Source of the DNA: Leishmania martiniquensis
Taxonomy: Eukaryota; Euglenozoa; Kinetoplastea; Trypanosomatida; Trypanosomatidae
Direction of reading: 5' to 3'
Length of the DNA: 64,000 nucleotides
NCBI RefSeq assembly: GCF_017916325.1
Contig: NC_090171.1
Location: 760,501 to 824,500, forward strand
Both the position numbers and the translations under genes were made by a program. The notes under the pieces are model-generated. The model saw only the letters and a list, made by a program, of their open reading frames with translations, was not told the origin of the DNA and made no database searches. The stretch's first letter is position 1. Every line of letters starts with the position of its first letter. This document shows, one piece after another, positions 42,278 to 52,190 of the stretch.

Positions 42278-43445
42278 AAGATCTTCGCATGCGAAAGAGC
42301 CGAAAAAGAGTTTTTGAAGAAGTTGAATAGGAACCCCTCCTTTGTGCGATGAAAACACATAAACTGCATATTTGGGTGAAGTCCTGTTTTCTGCACCGTA
42401 CGAATTTGGGCAAGGGACCCGCTGCCTTCGCTCTCTAGGAACAGCAACTCAGGTTTCTGCTCCAAAGATTTCCTCTTGGATATATCCTCGGCTTATTATT
42501 GGCTTGAATTTTCGGTATGGCCGGTTAAAAAAAGAGAAAGATGGCATTTGGTTGCGCACATACCACATTCCTCCCTCATCATTTGTGGCGACAGAAAGAG
42601 ACACGTATCAGCGACAAGCAGCATGCATGTTGACTCAAATATATCTACTATCGTCACGGGGCCCCAAAAAGGCCAACGAAGTGATTCAACCAAAACCGCT
42701 GTACATGCCTGATAAGTAACCAAACGGCTTTGATGCAAAATACTACTCCGTCAAAGCTTAGATGACAATTGACGCCCGGTGGCTCCCCCCCTCTCTCCCT
42801 CACCCCGTGTGCCATCCCCCCCCCTCTATGCACCCTTTCGAACCGTGATCAATCTGACTTCAACGATTAGAGGAGGGAGACGCTGCTCAGAGGCTCTTTG
42901 AATCCCCTCTGCGATACCAAGAGCCAGTCTAGCGACATTTCCTTTGTACTTTTTTCATTCTGGGAGCCCGACTGGCCTCAGGAACCTGAGGCTCCCCTGT
43001 CAAGGTTGCGATGCCGTTACACTAGATAGTGATGCCGCTTAGCATGGGGTATGAATTATTCGCCTTCTGCAGATAGTACGCAGCTGAGGCAGAAACCTAA
43101 CGCGCCTACAAAGCAATGAACCTATGTTACTCGTCTCTCCAGGGTTTTGTGCGCCCCTGAGCAGCATCAACAAGTGCAGTATTCATGCTCGTGGAGTGCC
43201 TGCTTCGCTTTTCAAGTAATCTCTTGATGCGGGTACCCGCGCATATGAGTCTACCGCCCACTGTGTTGGCTTGGCCTACACGTTCAGCTTTCCTCTCCTT
43301 CTCACTTTCTTTTCCAACTGTGGTGTCTTGTCGATTTTGCGCCCAAGCCTAGCCACTCTCGACTCTTCGCTGTACTACATTCATCAAAAAAAAAACTATA
43401 CATTTCTTTCTTATTGAACTCTTATTTCTCTCACCTGAACCGAAA
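42278..43445. promoter_or_regulatory. divergent strand-switch region, likely transcription start zone
   Basis: The two directional gene arrays diverge from this ~1.2-kb gap: TLDc on the minus strand, phosphomannomutase on the plus strand. In Leishmania such divergent regions are where RNA polymerase II starts polycistronic transcription in both directions. Here I see C-runs at 42,784-42,791 and 42,817-42,826 within a pyrimidine-rich block (42,780-42,840), similar to tracts reported at known start regions. No TATA-like promoter is expected. A pyrimidine tract (about 43,288-43,315) followed by AG at 43,346-43,347 is the probable splice acceptor of phosphomannomutase. Confidence 0.75.
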
Positions 43446-44186
43446 ATGGTCTCCAATGTTATACTTCTCTTCGACGTAGACGGCACTCTAACGCCACCGC
43501 GAAAAGCAGAAACCATCGACATGAAGGAAACGTTGTCTAAGGCTCGCGCGGCTGGCTTCAAGATTGGTGTCGTTGGTGGTTCTGACTTTTCCAAGCAGAA
43601 AGAGCAGCTGGGAGAGTCAATCCTCGAGGACTTTGACTACGTCTTTTCCGAAAACGGTCTTCTGGCTTTCAAGGATGGCAAGGAATTTCACCGCAACAGC
43701 CTTCTGCAGGCTCTTGGGAATGACAGGGTGATGGCATTTGTAAAGAAGTGCCTGCACCTCATCGCTGACATGAACATTCCGGTGCAACGTGGCACCTTCG
43801 TGGAATTTCGAAACGGTATGTTCAACGTCTCTCCCATCGGCCGAAACTGCTCGCAGGAGGAGCGCGACGCGTTCGAGCTGTACGACAAGGAGCACCACAT
43901 CCGTGAGAAGATGATCTCTGATCTTAAGAATGCCTTCCCCGACTACCCGCTCGCCTATTCTATTGGTGGCCAAATCAGTTTCGATGTCTTTCCCAAGGGC
44001 TGGGATAAGACGTACTGTTTGCAGTTTGTTGAGAAGGACTTTGAGACCATCCACTTTTTCGGTGACAAAACCTCAGAAGGTGGAAACGATTACGAAATCT
44101 ACTCTGATGCTCGCACAGTGGGCCACTCTGTGAAGACCTACAAGGACACCATTTGCATTCTCGAGAGCCTCATTAAAGAATCGTAG
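43446..44186 (+). CDS. PMM: phosphomannomutase
   Basis: This 246-aa enzyme interconverts mannose-6-phosphate and mannose-1-phosphate, the step that leads to GDP-mannose for glycoconjugate synthesis (LPG, GPI anchors, mannogen). It belongs to the HAD superfamily: the nucleophile and acid motif is D10-V-D12-G-T. The substrate-binding phrase RNGMFNVSPIGRNCSQEER and the metal-binding FGDKTSEGGNDYEI are both intact. Length matches the Leishmania mexicana enzyme (about 247 aa). It is the first gene of the plus array. The start at 43446 is the first ATG after the pyrimidine tract and AG acceptor near 43,346. Confidence 0.97.
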   Translation: MVSNVILLFDVDGTLTPPRKAETIDMKETLSKARAAGFKIGVVGGSDFSKQKEQLGESILEDFDYVFSENGLLAFKDGKEFHRNSLLQALGNDRVMAFVKKCLHLIADMNIPVQRGTFVEFRNGMFNVSPIGRNCSQEERDAFELYDKEHHIREKMISDLKNAFPDYPLAYSIGGQISFDVFPKGWDKTYCLQFVEKDFETIHFFGDKTSEGGNDYEIYSDARTVGHSVKTYKDTICILESLIKES

Positions 44187-44797
44187 TGAATCTCTCCTGA
44201 TTTTCGCCGAAGACCCTTCCTTGATCCGTTCCAGCGAGAAACGCCCCCAAATGATGGAGTAAGCGTTCCCTTTCCGTTGACGCAACTTTCTCATTCTCTG
44301 GGCGGACTTCGACTCAAACCGCTTTTCTTCCATGCAGGCGAGTGTATGGTTTTATATTTCATCTTCATCAGCCTTTTTTCACTCCCCCCGAAGCTCCTAC
44401 TTCCTAAGACCGTGCGTATTATACAAGAGCATGCTAACAGTATTATTTTTCCACGTTTGCTACATGGTGCGACATTGAAGAACCTCCGTTTAGGATGAAG
44501 TTAATATGAAGGGAAAAACAAATGAACACTACTAGCTCTAAGGGTATTGCTTTACTCGACTTCAATAGCTAGGCTCCTATGAGTTGAAGTCCGAGAAAAA
44601 TATATATCACCAGCATAAGGATTTTTTCGTTTTCTATCGGTGTACCCTTCAGCTCTTTTGTTTCGCGAAGCGACTCACTCATTCTCCCGTGTCACCTTGC
44701 TCGATGCACTCGTCCTCGGCTTCGCTGTGTGGCAAAACTTCGCCAAAAAACTTTTCCCTTCCTTGTGCTTTGGCTTAGCAGGCTTTGAGGGATCAGC
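44187..44797. other. intergenic region, 0.6 kb
   Basis: This is the phosphomannomutase 3' UTR and the 5' flank of the ALKBH4-like gene. A pyrimidine-rich stretch is visible at about 44,628-44,700. No gene was seen. Confidence 0.5.
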
Positions 44798-45691
44798 ATG
44801 GACGAGCACCTTCCAGACTGCACCTGTTCAGGTATCCGCTTCTGTGCCAGGTGCCGCAACTCATCTAGAGTGCAGGAACTCTTTCGTGGAGCTGTTTCTC
44901 TCACTAGCGCGACCACTGTTATTGAAGGGCAACATAAGGCTGAGCGACTTTCTTCATGCTCCTTTGCAATCTTAAGGAGGAGCGACCATAGCCTCTGCAT
45001 CGAATGCATGAACGTATTCAAGTCTTGCGTGCCGTTAAAGTCATGTGCATATCACAAGTATGCTACAGCTACGAGTATTACTATCAGTGGCCTTGCTGTC
45101 TTTCAAAACGTGCTAGCGGAGGAAGAGGAGATGGCAATCATACGCTACCTAGACAATCCACACCCGTTTCCGGCCTGGAAAGAATCTCAGAGCGGACGGC
45201 GCAAGCAAGATTACGGCCCGAGGCGTAATTTTAAGAGGAAAAAGCTGAAGGCCGCGAATATCCCAGCGATGCCGCTGGCGCTAAAGGAAGTTTTCACTGT
45301 CATCTCTTCCAAAGTGGAAGAGTGCACTGGGAAGGCATACCAAATCGCTGAAGTATCCGTACTGGAGTACGTGGAGGGAAGGATGAGCAACTTTGATCCT
45401 CATGTCGATGACACCTGGCTCTGGGGAGACCGTATTGCTGGTCTGAACTTGAATGAAGCGTGTGTCATGACATTTGTCAACCCGGACGGGTTATGTTGTG
45501 ATGTGTTCTTTCCGCGTCGCTCGTTTTTCCTCATGTCTGGAACCTGTCGCTACAAGTGGATGCACGGTATCCGTCCTGAACATGTTCGGGGGCGGCGAAT
45601 TTCTCTAAGTTTCCGCGAGCTGTCCAACGAAATTCTTACTGACGTGAATAGTGCGGAAGCGGTGCTTTCTGCTGCTTCGACTTTTCTGTAA
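44798..45691 (+). CDS. ALKBH4: ALKBH4-like 2-oxoglutarate/Fe(II) dioxygenase
   Basis: This is a 297-aa member of the AlkB family. The catalytic iron triad is visible as H202-x-D204 (DPHVDDTWLWGDR) and H256 (YKWMHGI), and the 2-oxoglutarate-binding arginine is in RRISLSFRE (R267/R273). HVDDTWLWG closely resembles human ALKBH4, as does the N-terminal cysteine cluster C8-x-C10-SGIRF-C16-x2-C19. ALKBH4 has been linked to lysine demethylation of actin and to DNA N6-methyladenine; the substrate here is unknown. An insert between residues 40 and 95 contains additional cysteines. The ATG at 44798 is directly before the cysteine cluster. Confidence 0.92.
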   Translation: MDEHLPDCTCSGIRFCARCRNSSRVQELFRGAVSLTSATTVIEGQHKAERLSSCSFAILRRSDHSLCIECMNVFKSCVPLKSCAYHKYATATSITISGLAVFQNVLAEEEEMAIIRYLDNPHPFPAWKESQSGRRKQDYGPRRNFKRKKLKAANIPAMPLALKEVFTVISSKVEECTGKAYQIAEVSVLEYVEGRMSNFDPHVDDTWLWGDRIAGLNLNEACVMTFVNPDGLCCDVFFPRRSFFLMSGTCRYKWMHGIRPEHVRGRRISLSFRELSNEILTDVNSAEAVLSAASTFL

Positions 45692-46091
45692 CAAACTGAC
45701 GAGTGATCTGCTCAAGAAACAGAAGAAAAAATAACCCCGCGATCATATCTCTCTCGGTTACTCACCGCAAACACTGGGATCGCTTGAGAGACGCATCTTG
45801 ATTTTTTCTTGATGTGCTGTGCGCTCGTAGCGAATGCATTTGAAAGCGATACGCCTCACTCGCTATGCTGAACATTTTATTGCCTTCTTTGCCGATACAG
45901 TTGTCAACTCTGCTGGTCTATCATCTTTTTCTTTCTCTTCACGCTTACTGCTCACCATTTTGGCAATATGTACTGTGGAATGTGCATTTCCAGGGTGAAG
46001 CTCTGCGTTTTTTCCCTTTATACATGCCTGTGTGGCTACCTTAGTTTGTTGTCTCTGCCTGTATACATTTGCCTCCGATGTTGCGCAGCCC
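45692..46091. other. intergenic region, 0.4 kb
   Basis: This lies between the dioxygenase and the phosphatase-like gene. A pyrimidine-rich tract at about 45,925-45,950 followed by AG dinucleotides could supply the splice site for the downstream gene. No gene was seen. Confidence 0.5.
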
Positions 46092-47315
46092 ATGAGCCAA
46101 TCCCGTCCCAAGTGCTCGACCCTTGTGGGTCGAAAACTCAGCGGGCTGCCTGTGGAGAGCAGTACGCTGCTGAAAGATGGCAGGCTATCGCTAGAGAGCA
46201 TAATGCTGCAATTTCTTCGTGGTGAACCGCTCAGACTCGAGTACGCCATGGAGGTTGTTCAGCAGGCGGCACTTGTCCTTCGCACCGAACCGAATACGCT
46301 TCACATCGATGACAATGTAGTTGTTGTTGGAGATATTCAAGGCCAGTACTACGATTTGGTGAAGATTTTAGGGGCTTGTGGTCCACTAGACACGACAAAG
46401 TACCTTTTTTTGGGCAACTACATAGGCAATGGTGGATTCAACTTGGAGTGTCTTCTTTTCCTGCTAGCTGCCAAGGTCACTTACCCGAAGTCGATTTTCC
46501 TGATCCGTGGAAGCAATGAATCAAAATTCATGGCAGACGTTCTTCAACTCGGTGAGGAGTGCCAGCTCAAGTATTCCTGCACTTTGCTGCCACAAATACT
46601 GTCAGCGTTCAACTGTTTGCCACTTGTAGCAATAGTCCGGAAAAAGCTTTTCTGCGTTCACTCAGGACTCTCCCCAGACGTGTCGCATGTAGACGATATT
46701 GCGCTAATTCACCGTTTCCGTCACATTCCGACTCGAGGGGCGATGTGTGATATGGTGTGGTCTGAACCGGATTGGGACACGAGCAATCAGCTATACAACA
46801 ATGTTGAGGAGTCTTCAGATGAGACATATGTTCCACGACTCGGCTTGTTTGAGACACGGCCACTTTTCATTACAAACAAGCAGCGGGGCCTGAGCTACGT
46901 ATTCAATTTCGCATGCGCCAAGCGTTTTGTCTCGGCGAACAACCTTCTCTGTATCATTCGAGGCCATGAAGTTCAAGAGCTGGGGTTTAAACTGTATCGC
47001 CCGCATCCGAACCACCTGTTCCCTTGTCTGATCTCTCTTTTTTCGGCTCCAAATTACTGCTCTAGTTTCGGGAACAAAGGAGCAGTTTTAGTCGTGTCGA
47101 AGGAGAATATCTGCTTTAAGCAGTTTGAAACATCGCCCCATCCATGCTTGCTGCAAGGGCGGAATGCATTTTCGTGGTCTCTGCCGTTCCTGGAGAGCAA
47201 CCTGATGTCTATTTTTCTCTCTCTCCTCTCGGGCTCTGACTACGACCCGATGGGTGTGGACAGGTCTGAAAAGGGCTCGAGTGACGGAGAGGGAGGTGTC
47301 TTACAACTTGTTTGA
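46092..47315 (+). CDS. calcineurin-like PPP phosphatase, catalytic site degenerate
   Basis: This 407-aa protein has the full fold of a PPP-family serine/threonine phosphatase and is closest to calcineurin A (MCDMVWSEPDWD, RGLSYVFNFACAKRFVSANNLL, SAPNYC). Several active-site residues are replaced. The GDxHG motif is GDIQG (Q83 for metal-binding His). GDYVDRG is GNYIGNG (N109 for metal-binding Asp, G112 and N113 for Asp and Arg). RGNHE is RGSNE (S141 for metal-binding Asn, N142 for the catalytic His). D81, H190 and H292 are kept. The frame is uninterrupted, so this is probably a pseudophosphatase rather than a pseudogene. The calmodulin-binding and autoinhibitory tail of calcineurin is not evident. 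The first ATG is 46092; the frame extends 20 codons upstream only from a GTG. Confidence 0.9.
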   Translation: MSQSRPKCSTLVGRKLSGLPVESSTLLKDGRLSLESIMLQFLRGEPLRLEYAMEVVQQAALVLRTEPNTLHIDDNVVVVGDIQGQYYDLVKILGACGPLDTTKYLFLGNYIGNGGFNLECLLFLLAAKVTYPKSIFLIRGSNESKFMADVLQLGEECQLKYSCTLLPQILSAFNCLPLVAIVRKKLFCVHSGLSPDVSHVDDIALIHRFRHIPTRGAMCDMVWSEPDWDTSNQLYNNVEESSDETYVPRLGLFETRPLFITNKQRGLSYVFNFACAKRFVSANNLLCIIRGHEVQELGFKLYRPHPNHLFPCLISLFSAPNYCSSFGNKGAVLVVSKENICFKQFETSPHPCLLQGRNAFSWSLPFLESNLMSIFLSLLSGSDYDPMGVDRSEKGSSDGEGGVLQLV

Positions 47316-47909
47316 AGTAGTAATGAGGGCAGCCCCTTCCTGACTAGACAGGAGCGTGGTTCCAGGTGTGCTGGGTATGTGAGCCCCCTGCCTTGTGAGG
47401 GGAGGCGCAAGTGTTTTTCCCCTTGTTTTGCATTTGTTGTGTCCTTCTGTGACCGTGACACCGCGGCTCTTGTTCTTGCTGCTGCTTTACACCCATGGCC
47501 CTCGATACATGTGAATCAATCAACATAACCTCGTGCTTCTGAAGCCTCGTGATCATGAAAGCGAAGCCGGCTCACTGCGTTTGACTGACGAGGGCACTAT
47601 CGATTAGGCCAGCAAAGTTGTTTGGCGTGAGTAGTAGGGCCAGCAGATCCACTTCATTGAAGTGCGACTAACACGCTAGGTAAAAGGAGCCACCTGCTGC
47701 AGTAAATGAAGCGTTTATCGAATGAACTTTATTTTCCTCTGTACCTTCTGCCCCGTTTCTCCTCCGATGCTTCTCTCTCTGTACTTAACCCTTTCCACTC
47801 TGCAGCTCATATCTTTACGTCTATAACCACTTTTTGTGCTTTGGTAAGGGTTTCTCTAGCGTTTGCCAGGCTATGAAAAAAATAGCATTCTGTTTTCCAA
47901 TTCCCTTCT
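47316..47909. other. intergenic region, 0.6 kb
   Basis: This is the phosphatase-like gene's 3' UTR and the 5' flank of the 99-aa gene. A pyrimidine-rich tract at about 47,728-47,785 is a reasonable splice-acceptor region. No other gene was seen. Confidence 0.5.
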
Positions 47910-48209
47910 ATGGCTGAAAGCGTTGATGCGCTGCAACGGCGTATCAACCACGCTATGGAAAGCCAAATGGTACCACCCGAAACGAACTACATCAGTGAGC
48001 TACTTGCCGCCAGCTTGGCTCATGACAGCTCCAACGAACAATTGAGGCTGCTGGACTACCGATGGCAAACATATCTCGACAAACAGTACGTGCAATCTCA
48101 GCACCTAGATGAGTTTTTAGAGGGGCTGGTGCAGCATCTACTGAAAAAGAAACCTGAGCGTCCCTTGGAAGAGCTGTTGCTTTACCTTGAAAGCGAGAGT
48201 CGGCAGTAG
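47910..48209 (+). CDS. small protein with RIIa/Dpy-30-like docking motif
   Basis: This encodes a 99-aa acidic, helical protein. Its C-terminal part (residues 70-97, LVQHLLKKKPERPLEELLLY) resembles the dimerisation/docking helices of the RIIa and Dpy-30 type, in which a Pro-x-x-Pro-Leu turn precedes an amphipathic helix. Such motifs are frequent in small flagellar radial-spoke and anchoring proteins. The N-terminal 60 residues are helical without known motif. The ATG at 47910 follows a pyrimidine tract, and the length is typical for single-motif proteins. I cannot name the gene, and the function is inferred from the motif alone. Confidence 0.7.
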   Translation: MAESVDALQRRINHAMESQMVPPETNYISELLAASLAHDSSNEQLRLLDYRWQTYLDKQYVQSQHLDEFLEGLVQHLLKKKPERPLEELLLYLESESRQ

Positions 48210-49229
48210 TTAGCATGGTCTCCGGAGACATAGCTGCAATAGGGTCCGCTTTCCGTTTGCCATTGACCTTTCAGTACGCCGACATACACCAAAGCTTGCG
48301 CTGGCCTTGCGGGTGTTGTTCGTGAAAATATTCCCATTCTAGCTCCACTCGAAAACGGAACTCTGTATTTTTTCAAGGAGGCGACTTCGAAAGCCGATTG
48401 GCTCATCGGCGCCTGATTGATCTGCCCAAACGTGGCCAGCCCGCGGCTCTTACCTACGGTTTGTCCTCTTTTCACCATGCTACAAGCGAGATGGTGCAAA
48501 AGAGGAGAAGGAGAGCAGCCTTCTGTTTCAACCTCTCGGCAGTTAAAGGGCGCATAGTGAGGAGGAAGAGACTGTAACACAGCCGTCCGCATACCGTGCA
48601 TTGTTAGCTTCTCCAGCTTCCATACATTGAAAGCCTCTGCGCGCACCTTTCATCACCGTTCTGGTCTTCACCACTACTCTTGTTTCCGTCTTCTGTGGCT
48701 CCTCCAGAATAAGAACACTGTATGTGCCCACACGCAACTCTCTGGGTGCCCTAAATGGAGCCTTGTGATCTACTCACGAAGTGCGACCACATTGCCATTT
48801 GGGTACCAGTCCGCTTCCGCTGGGCGGTCTGTGTGACCTTTGCGTTGCGGAACCGTCTCACAAGAGAAGGGGTGCTCGAATCACTTTGTCAAACGAGTTT
48901 ACCTTCTTCCGCAGAGCGCGGCGGAACAAAAGGGCGAGATGAACGCTTTTTCTCGGTGAGCGCGCGCGGCGCCGAGGATCGTGCAAGGCCTTCAAGCAGG
49001 CGGTGGAGAACTGCTGCTTCTTTGTCAGCGTCGAGTTAGGCGCCCCCTACCATGGAGGGTGGCACTAATGCCCTGTACGGCATTATTGAGCGCTCCTCTA
49101 CACATCATGCGCTCCTGTGCGGTATGATGTGAGATAGTCATGTCCAAGCGGCGGAGACTGCTATCAAGATCGTCTCCGCGTGCTAGCTCCTATTTTAGGT
49201 TCATTTATCATGTGTGTGTGACAGGATAG
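48210..49229. other. gap with no intact gene
   Basis: This 1.0 kb follows the small docking-motif gene. Short frames on both strands (up to 154 codons on the minus strand, against the array direction) show no recognisable domain. It leads into the decayed region, and some of it may be part of the same decayed sequence, because plus-strand fragments near 48,755-49,039 look partly protein-like but break after fewer than 95 codons. Confidence 0.35.
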
Positions 49230-51240
49230 ATGGCTGAGCCCGGTAAAGTGCTCCGACGGCGGAGCCTTCTCGAAGCAAAGGGTGCGCGCAGCTTCCTTCT
49301 GACAAGAGGCGTTCCTACAGCAAGCACTACCTCTGAGCCGCACAACCAAGACATTCGCTTCAGTTCTAGAGCCACAGCCCCAGCTCTGTTTTGGCGGCTC
49401 AGGGGTGCTGGCCTGGCCAACTCTACGCCCTCGGCGTCGACTGCTTCCGCGTCATCGCCTTCCTCCTCTGGTCCACCCCTTTTTTTGGATGTCATGGGCC
49501 TAATTCGATTGGTGCGCGAGCACGCTGACGAATATTTTTAGCATTCGGGATGGCGTATTCCCCGAAGGGAGTCTCTTTGGCTAAGAAAGATCTGACGATG
49601 CTGCGAGATGGAACAGTGCGCGATCAGCATACGGAGCTGCTAGCTCTCAAAACGAAGGCAGGCGCGGGCGCCAACAACATCGTAACACAGAGTTTCTTTG
49701 GCGCGGAAGTGCTCGGCCAGTTCGGCCCTTTCCGGTGGCGGTCCAGTATTTGCTGCCCATCTCCTATGTGCACCGTCTCAAGTCCTTTGGCTTGTCCCAG
49801 CTATCTGGAAGAGCGCTCCCTCGGCCCGCATCAAGTCAGCAAAAAGCAACGAGAACGAAGCCAGGCGCACCGAGGTGGCGCGCTACCAACTGCTTGTGAA
49901 GCAGCCGCAGTCGCGTGGATGCGCAAGAAAGTGCCCTTTCACCATTCATTCGGACTACACTTTTGCCATCCTCTAGGGCACTTATTGCGCTACTCATTGC
50001 TTGCTTCCATGAAGCCCTTGACAGAATGAAGAGCGACGCTGTCAAGCAACTATGTAGCGAGTGCATCGGTCACTTCTAGTTGCAAGTCACTTGATGTGCA
50101 TGGCTCTTTGGGGTTGCACCACAGGGAAGAGGCCCGGACTCGGTGTCAAAATAACGCCACAGCAGCACCCTCTCGTTGGGAGCGGCAGGCGGGCATCGTG
50201 CCGGACTGCTGCGGCGCAGCCGACTCAAACAGTACACACGAATCCTAACAGTGAAGGGGATGAGAGAACTCCACGCAGCATTCGTGAAACTGAATCGCTT
50301 TTTTGGTTGAGTTTCTGGATGGCTTGCGGCACGCAGCCGTGAGCGGACAAGCCCTGCAGTGAAGCCGTGCACATCGTGGAGCTCCTCCAGCTGCTCGATA
50401 CACGAGGTCGGCGCAAGAGCGACTCCCAGCCGTCTGAGGACATAGCGCCGAGCTCACACAAGGCATCTGGATGGGTGGCAGAGAGGTGCTATTCGTATCG
50501 TAAGAGCTACGCCGAGTCTTTGTGTCCTTTTTTGCCCTCTGCGTCGACTGTGTTCAAGATGCTCGGGAAAAAATCCTTCCTCGAGTACATGGCGATGAAT
50601 GGGCAAGCCTAGATGACGCGCGCGGAGGCGCATGAGGGGCCGTGACGATGACGCCAGGGGAGGGAGGCTGCTACAGCTCACGGAACTTCAGCTAGGGCTG
50701 CCCACCACTTCGCCGGTGGCGGCACCGGTCGAGCCGCAGAAGCGCCGTATTGCTCCTCGGCAAGGGCCTCAAGATCTCCACTGGGGATATCTTCTACGGG
50801 TGCGATGTGATTCAACCGATCACCGTCTCAGTCAACTCGTTTTGCGGGTAAATGGGAAAGGCCTATGAAATCAGAGGCACCACTTTTCCCCCAGTGAAGT
50901 CCATGCCGTGGTGCCCTACATGAGGACGGAGAGGGGGGTGACAGTGGCGTGGTGAAGCAGGCATTCCAAGAAATGCCAGCGCGATGGGAGAACTCCGCTG
51001 TGGAGCTTTGCACCAAGATTCCGTCATTGACACTGATAGATCTGGCGCAGTTACACCACAGATCACCGGTTACCGTTGCGCCTGCCGATGGCACCGATGT
51101 GCCTACACTGAGTCAGTTTTTAAGAGCGCTCTGAGCTACTTTGGGTGGCTTGGAGAGTGTGCAGGGAAGAGGAGGTGCGCCCAGTCAGGCTTTACGGATG
51201 AAGGAGCGAAGGGGTAATCCTTCATTCTTTTCTCGTGGGT
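49230..51240 (+). pseudogene. candidate decayed gene, several broken frames
   Basis: Between 49,230 and about 51,200 plus-strand fragments with protein-like composition follow each other in changing frames and are cut by stops. Examples are 49,230-49,541 (MAEPGKVLRRR to ADEYF), 49,550-49,730, a piece near 49,980-50,077 (LIACFHEALDRMKSDAVKQL), 50,367-50,612, about 50,750-50,850 (GKGLKISTGDIFYGCDVIQP) and 50,949-51,134. Each is in array orientation. The simplest reading is one ancestral gene of perhaps 600 codons that has collected frameshifts and stops. I do not recognise the family. It could also be two adjacent relics. The downstream limit is set arbitrarily before repeat copy C. Confidence 0.4.
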
Positions 51241-51630
51241 GCCACTGGTACAACGAAAACTATGCGAGTGCCTTACACGGGCCTGTGCGACAGCCGAGCT
51301 TTCTCTCTCAAACACACAGGCCCCAGGGGTCGAGCAGTTGCCTCACGGACCCTTCTTTTTCTCGTTGGAAGCGTCTTCCTCCCTGGTCCTCTTCATCTGG
51401 AAAGAGGGAAGAACAGGGGGCTGCGTAAAAAGCAGGCAGGGGAGGACATGCTTCCTGTGATGATTGCTTCTCAGCTCCATGTGCAAACAGACGCTAACAA
51501 AAAATATACGTTGACGCCCAAAACGTTTGTCAGCGACGGACGACGCCCAAAAAACCCTTTGATTTTCGCTGCTCTTCTCTCGCAGAGAGCCTTGCCGAAT
51601 ATTGCTTAAGAAGGGTGCCAAGCGCTTTCC

Positions 51631-52190
51631 TTTGCAATGTGTCCACTCTCTGCCATACAGCGGGGTGTGGCACCGCACGATAGCACCCCGGTCCCGTCGC
51701 AGGGGCGTATCGAGCCGTGCGGCGCAGCAGCAGACATGCGCTCCAGCGCGGCGCCGACTCGGTCGCCTGCGTACGGCCCCTGCCTCGACCTCGGCACGCT
51801 CGCACGCTTCCCAAGGTCGCCCTGCAGCCGGTCCCGCCATGCCGGTCGCCGCGTGGTGCGCCCCTCGCGGTGGTCCAGGCGCACCACACCGGTGCGCAGT
51901 GCGGGCCGTGCAGCAGGGGCCCGAGTCGCGCTGCCACTCCGCCCAGCATGTGCATAGTACAGGCGCGCCGGCCGTCGCACGTCGCTCCGACGCAGCGCGG
52001 CCCAGGGCCTGGCCACCGACATCCGTAGCGATGAAGCCGCTCTGGCATCTCCTCGCGACGTCGTAGGCGCTCTGGCCCCGCCAAGAGCGGAGGTGGCTTG
52101 GCATTTCGCAGGGTTAGGGGGGGGGGACTGCTTGTGCTTCTTACAGAGTGGGTCCTGGGCCATGAAGATGCAACGCTGAGGGGTCCCTGT
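51631..52190 (-). mobile_element. SIDER-like dispersed element, copy C
   Basis: This third copy of the ~550-bp unit is the most complete, with both the end shared with A (CAACGCTGAGGGGTCCCTGT) and the end shared with B (TTTGCAATGTGTCC). The 465-bp core shows no gap against A and B. The G-run is ten long. It lies on the other side of the strand switch but has the same absolute orientation as A and B, so here it is antisense to the plus array. It ends 60 bp before the farthest upstream in-frame ATG of the importin gene and 312 bp before the ATG I prefer. Confidence 0.72.
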
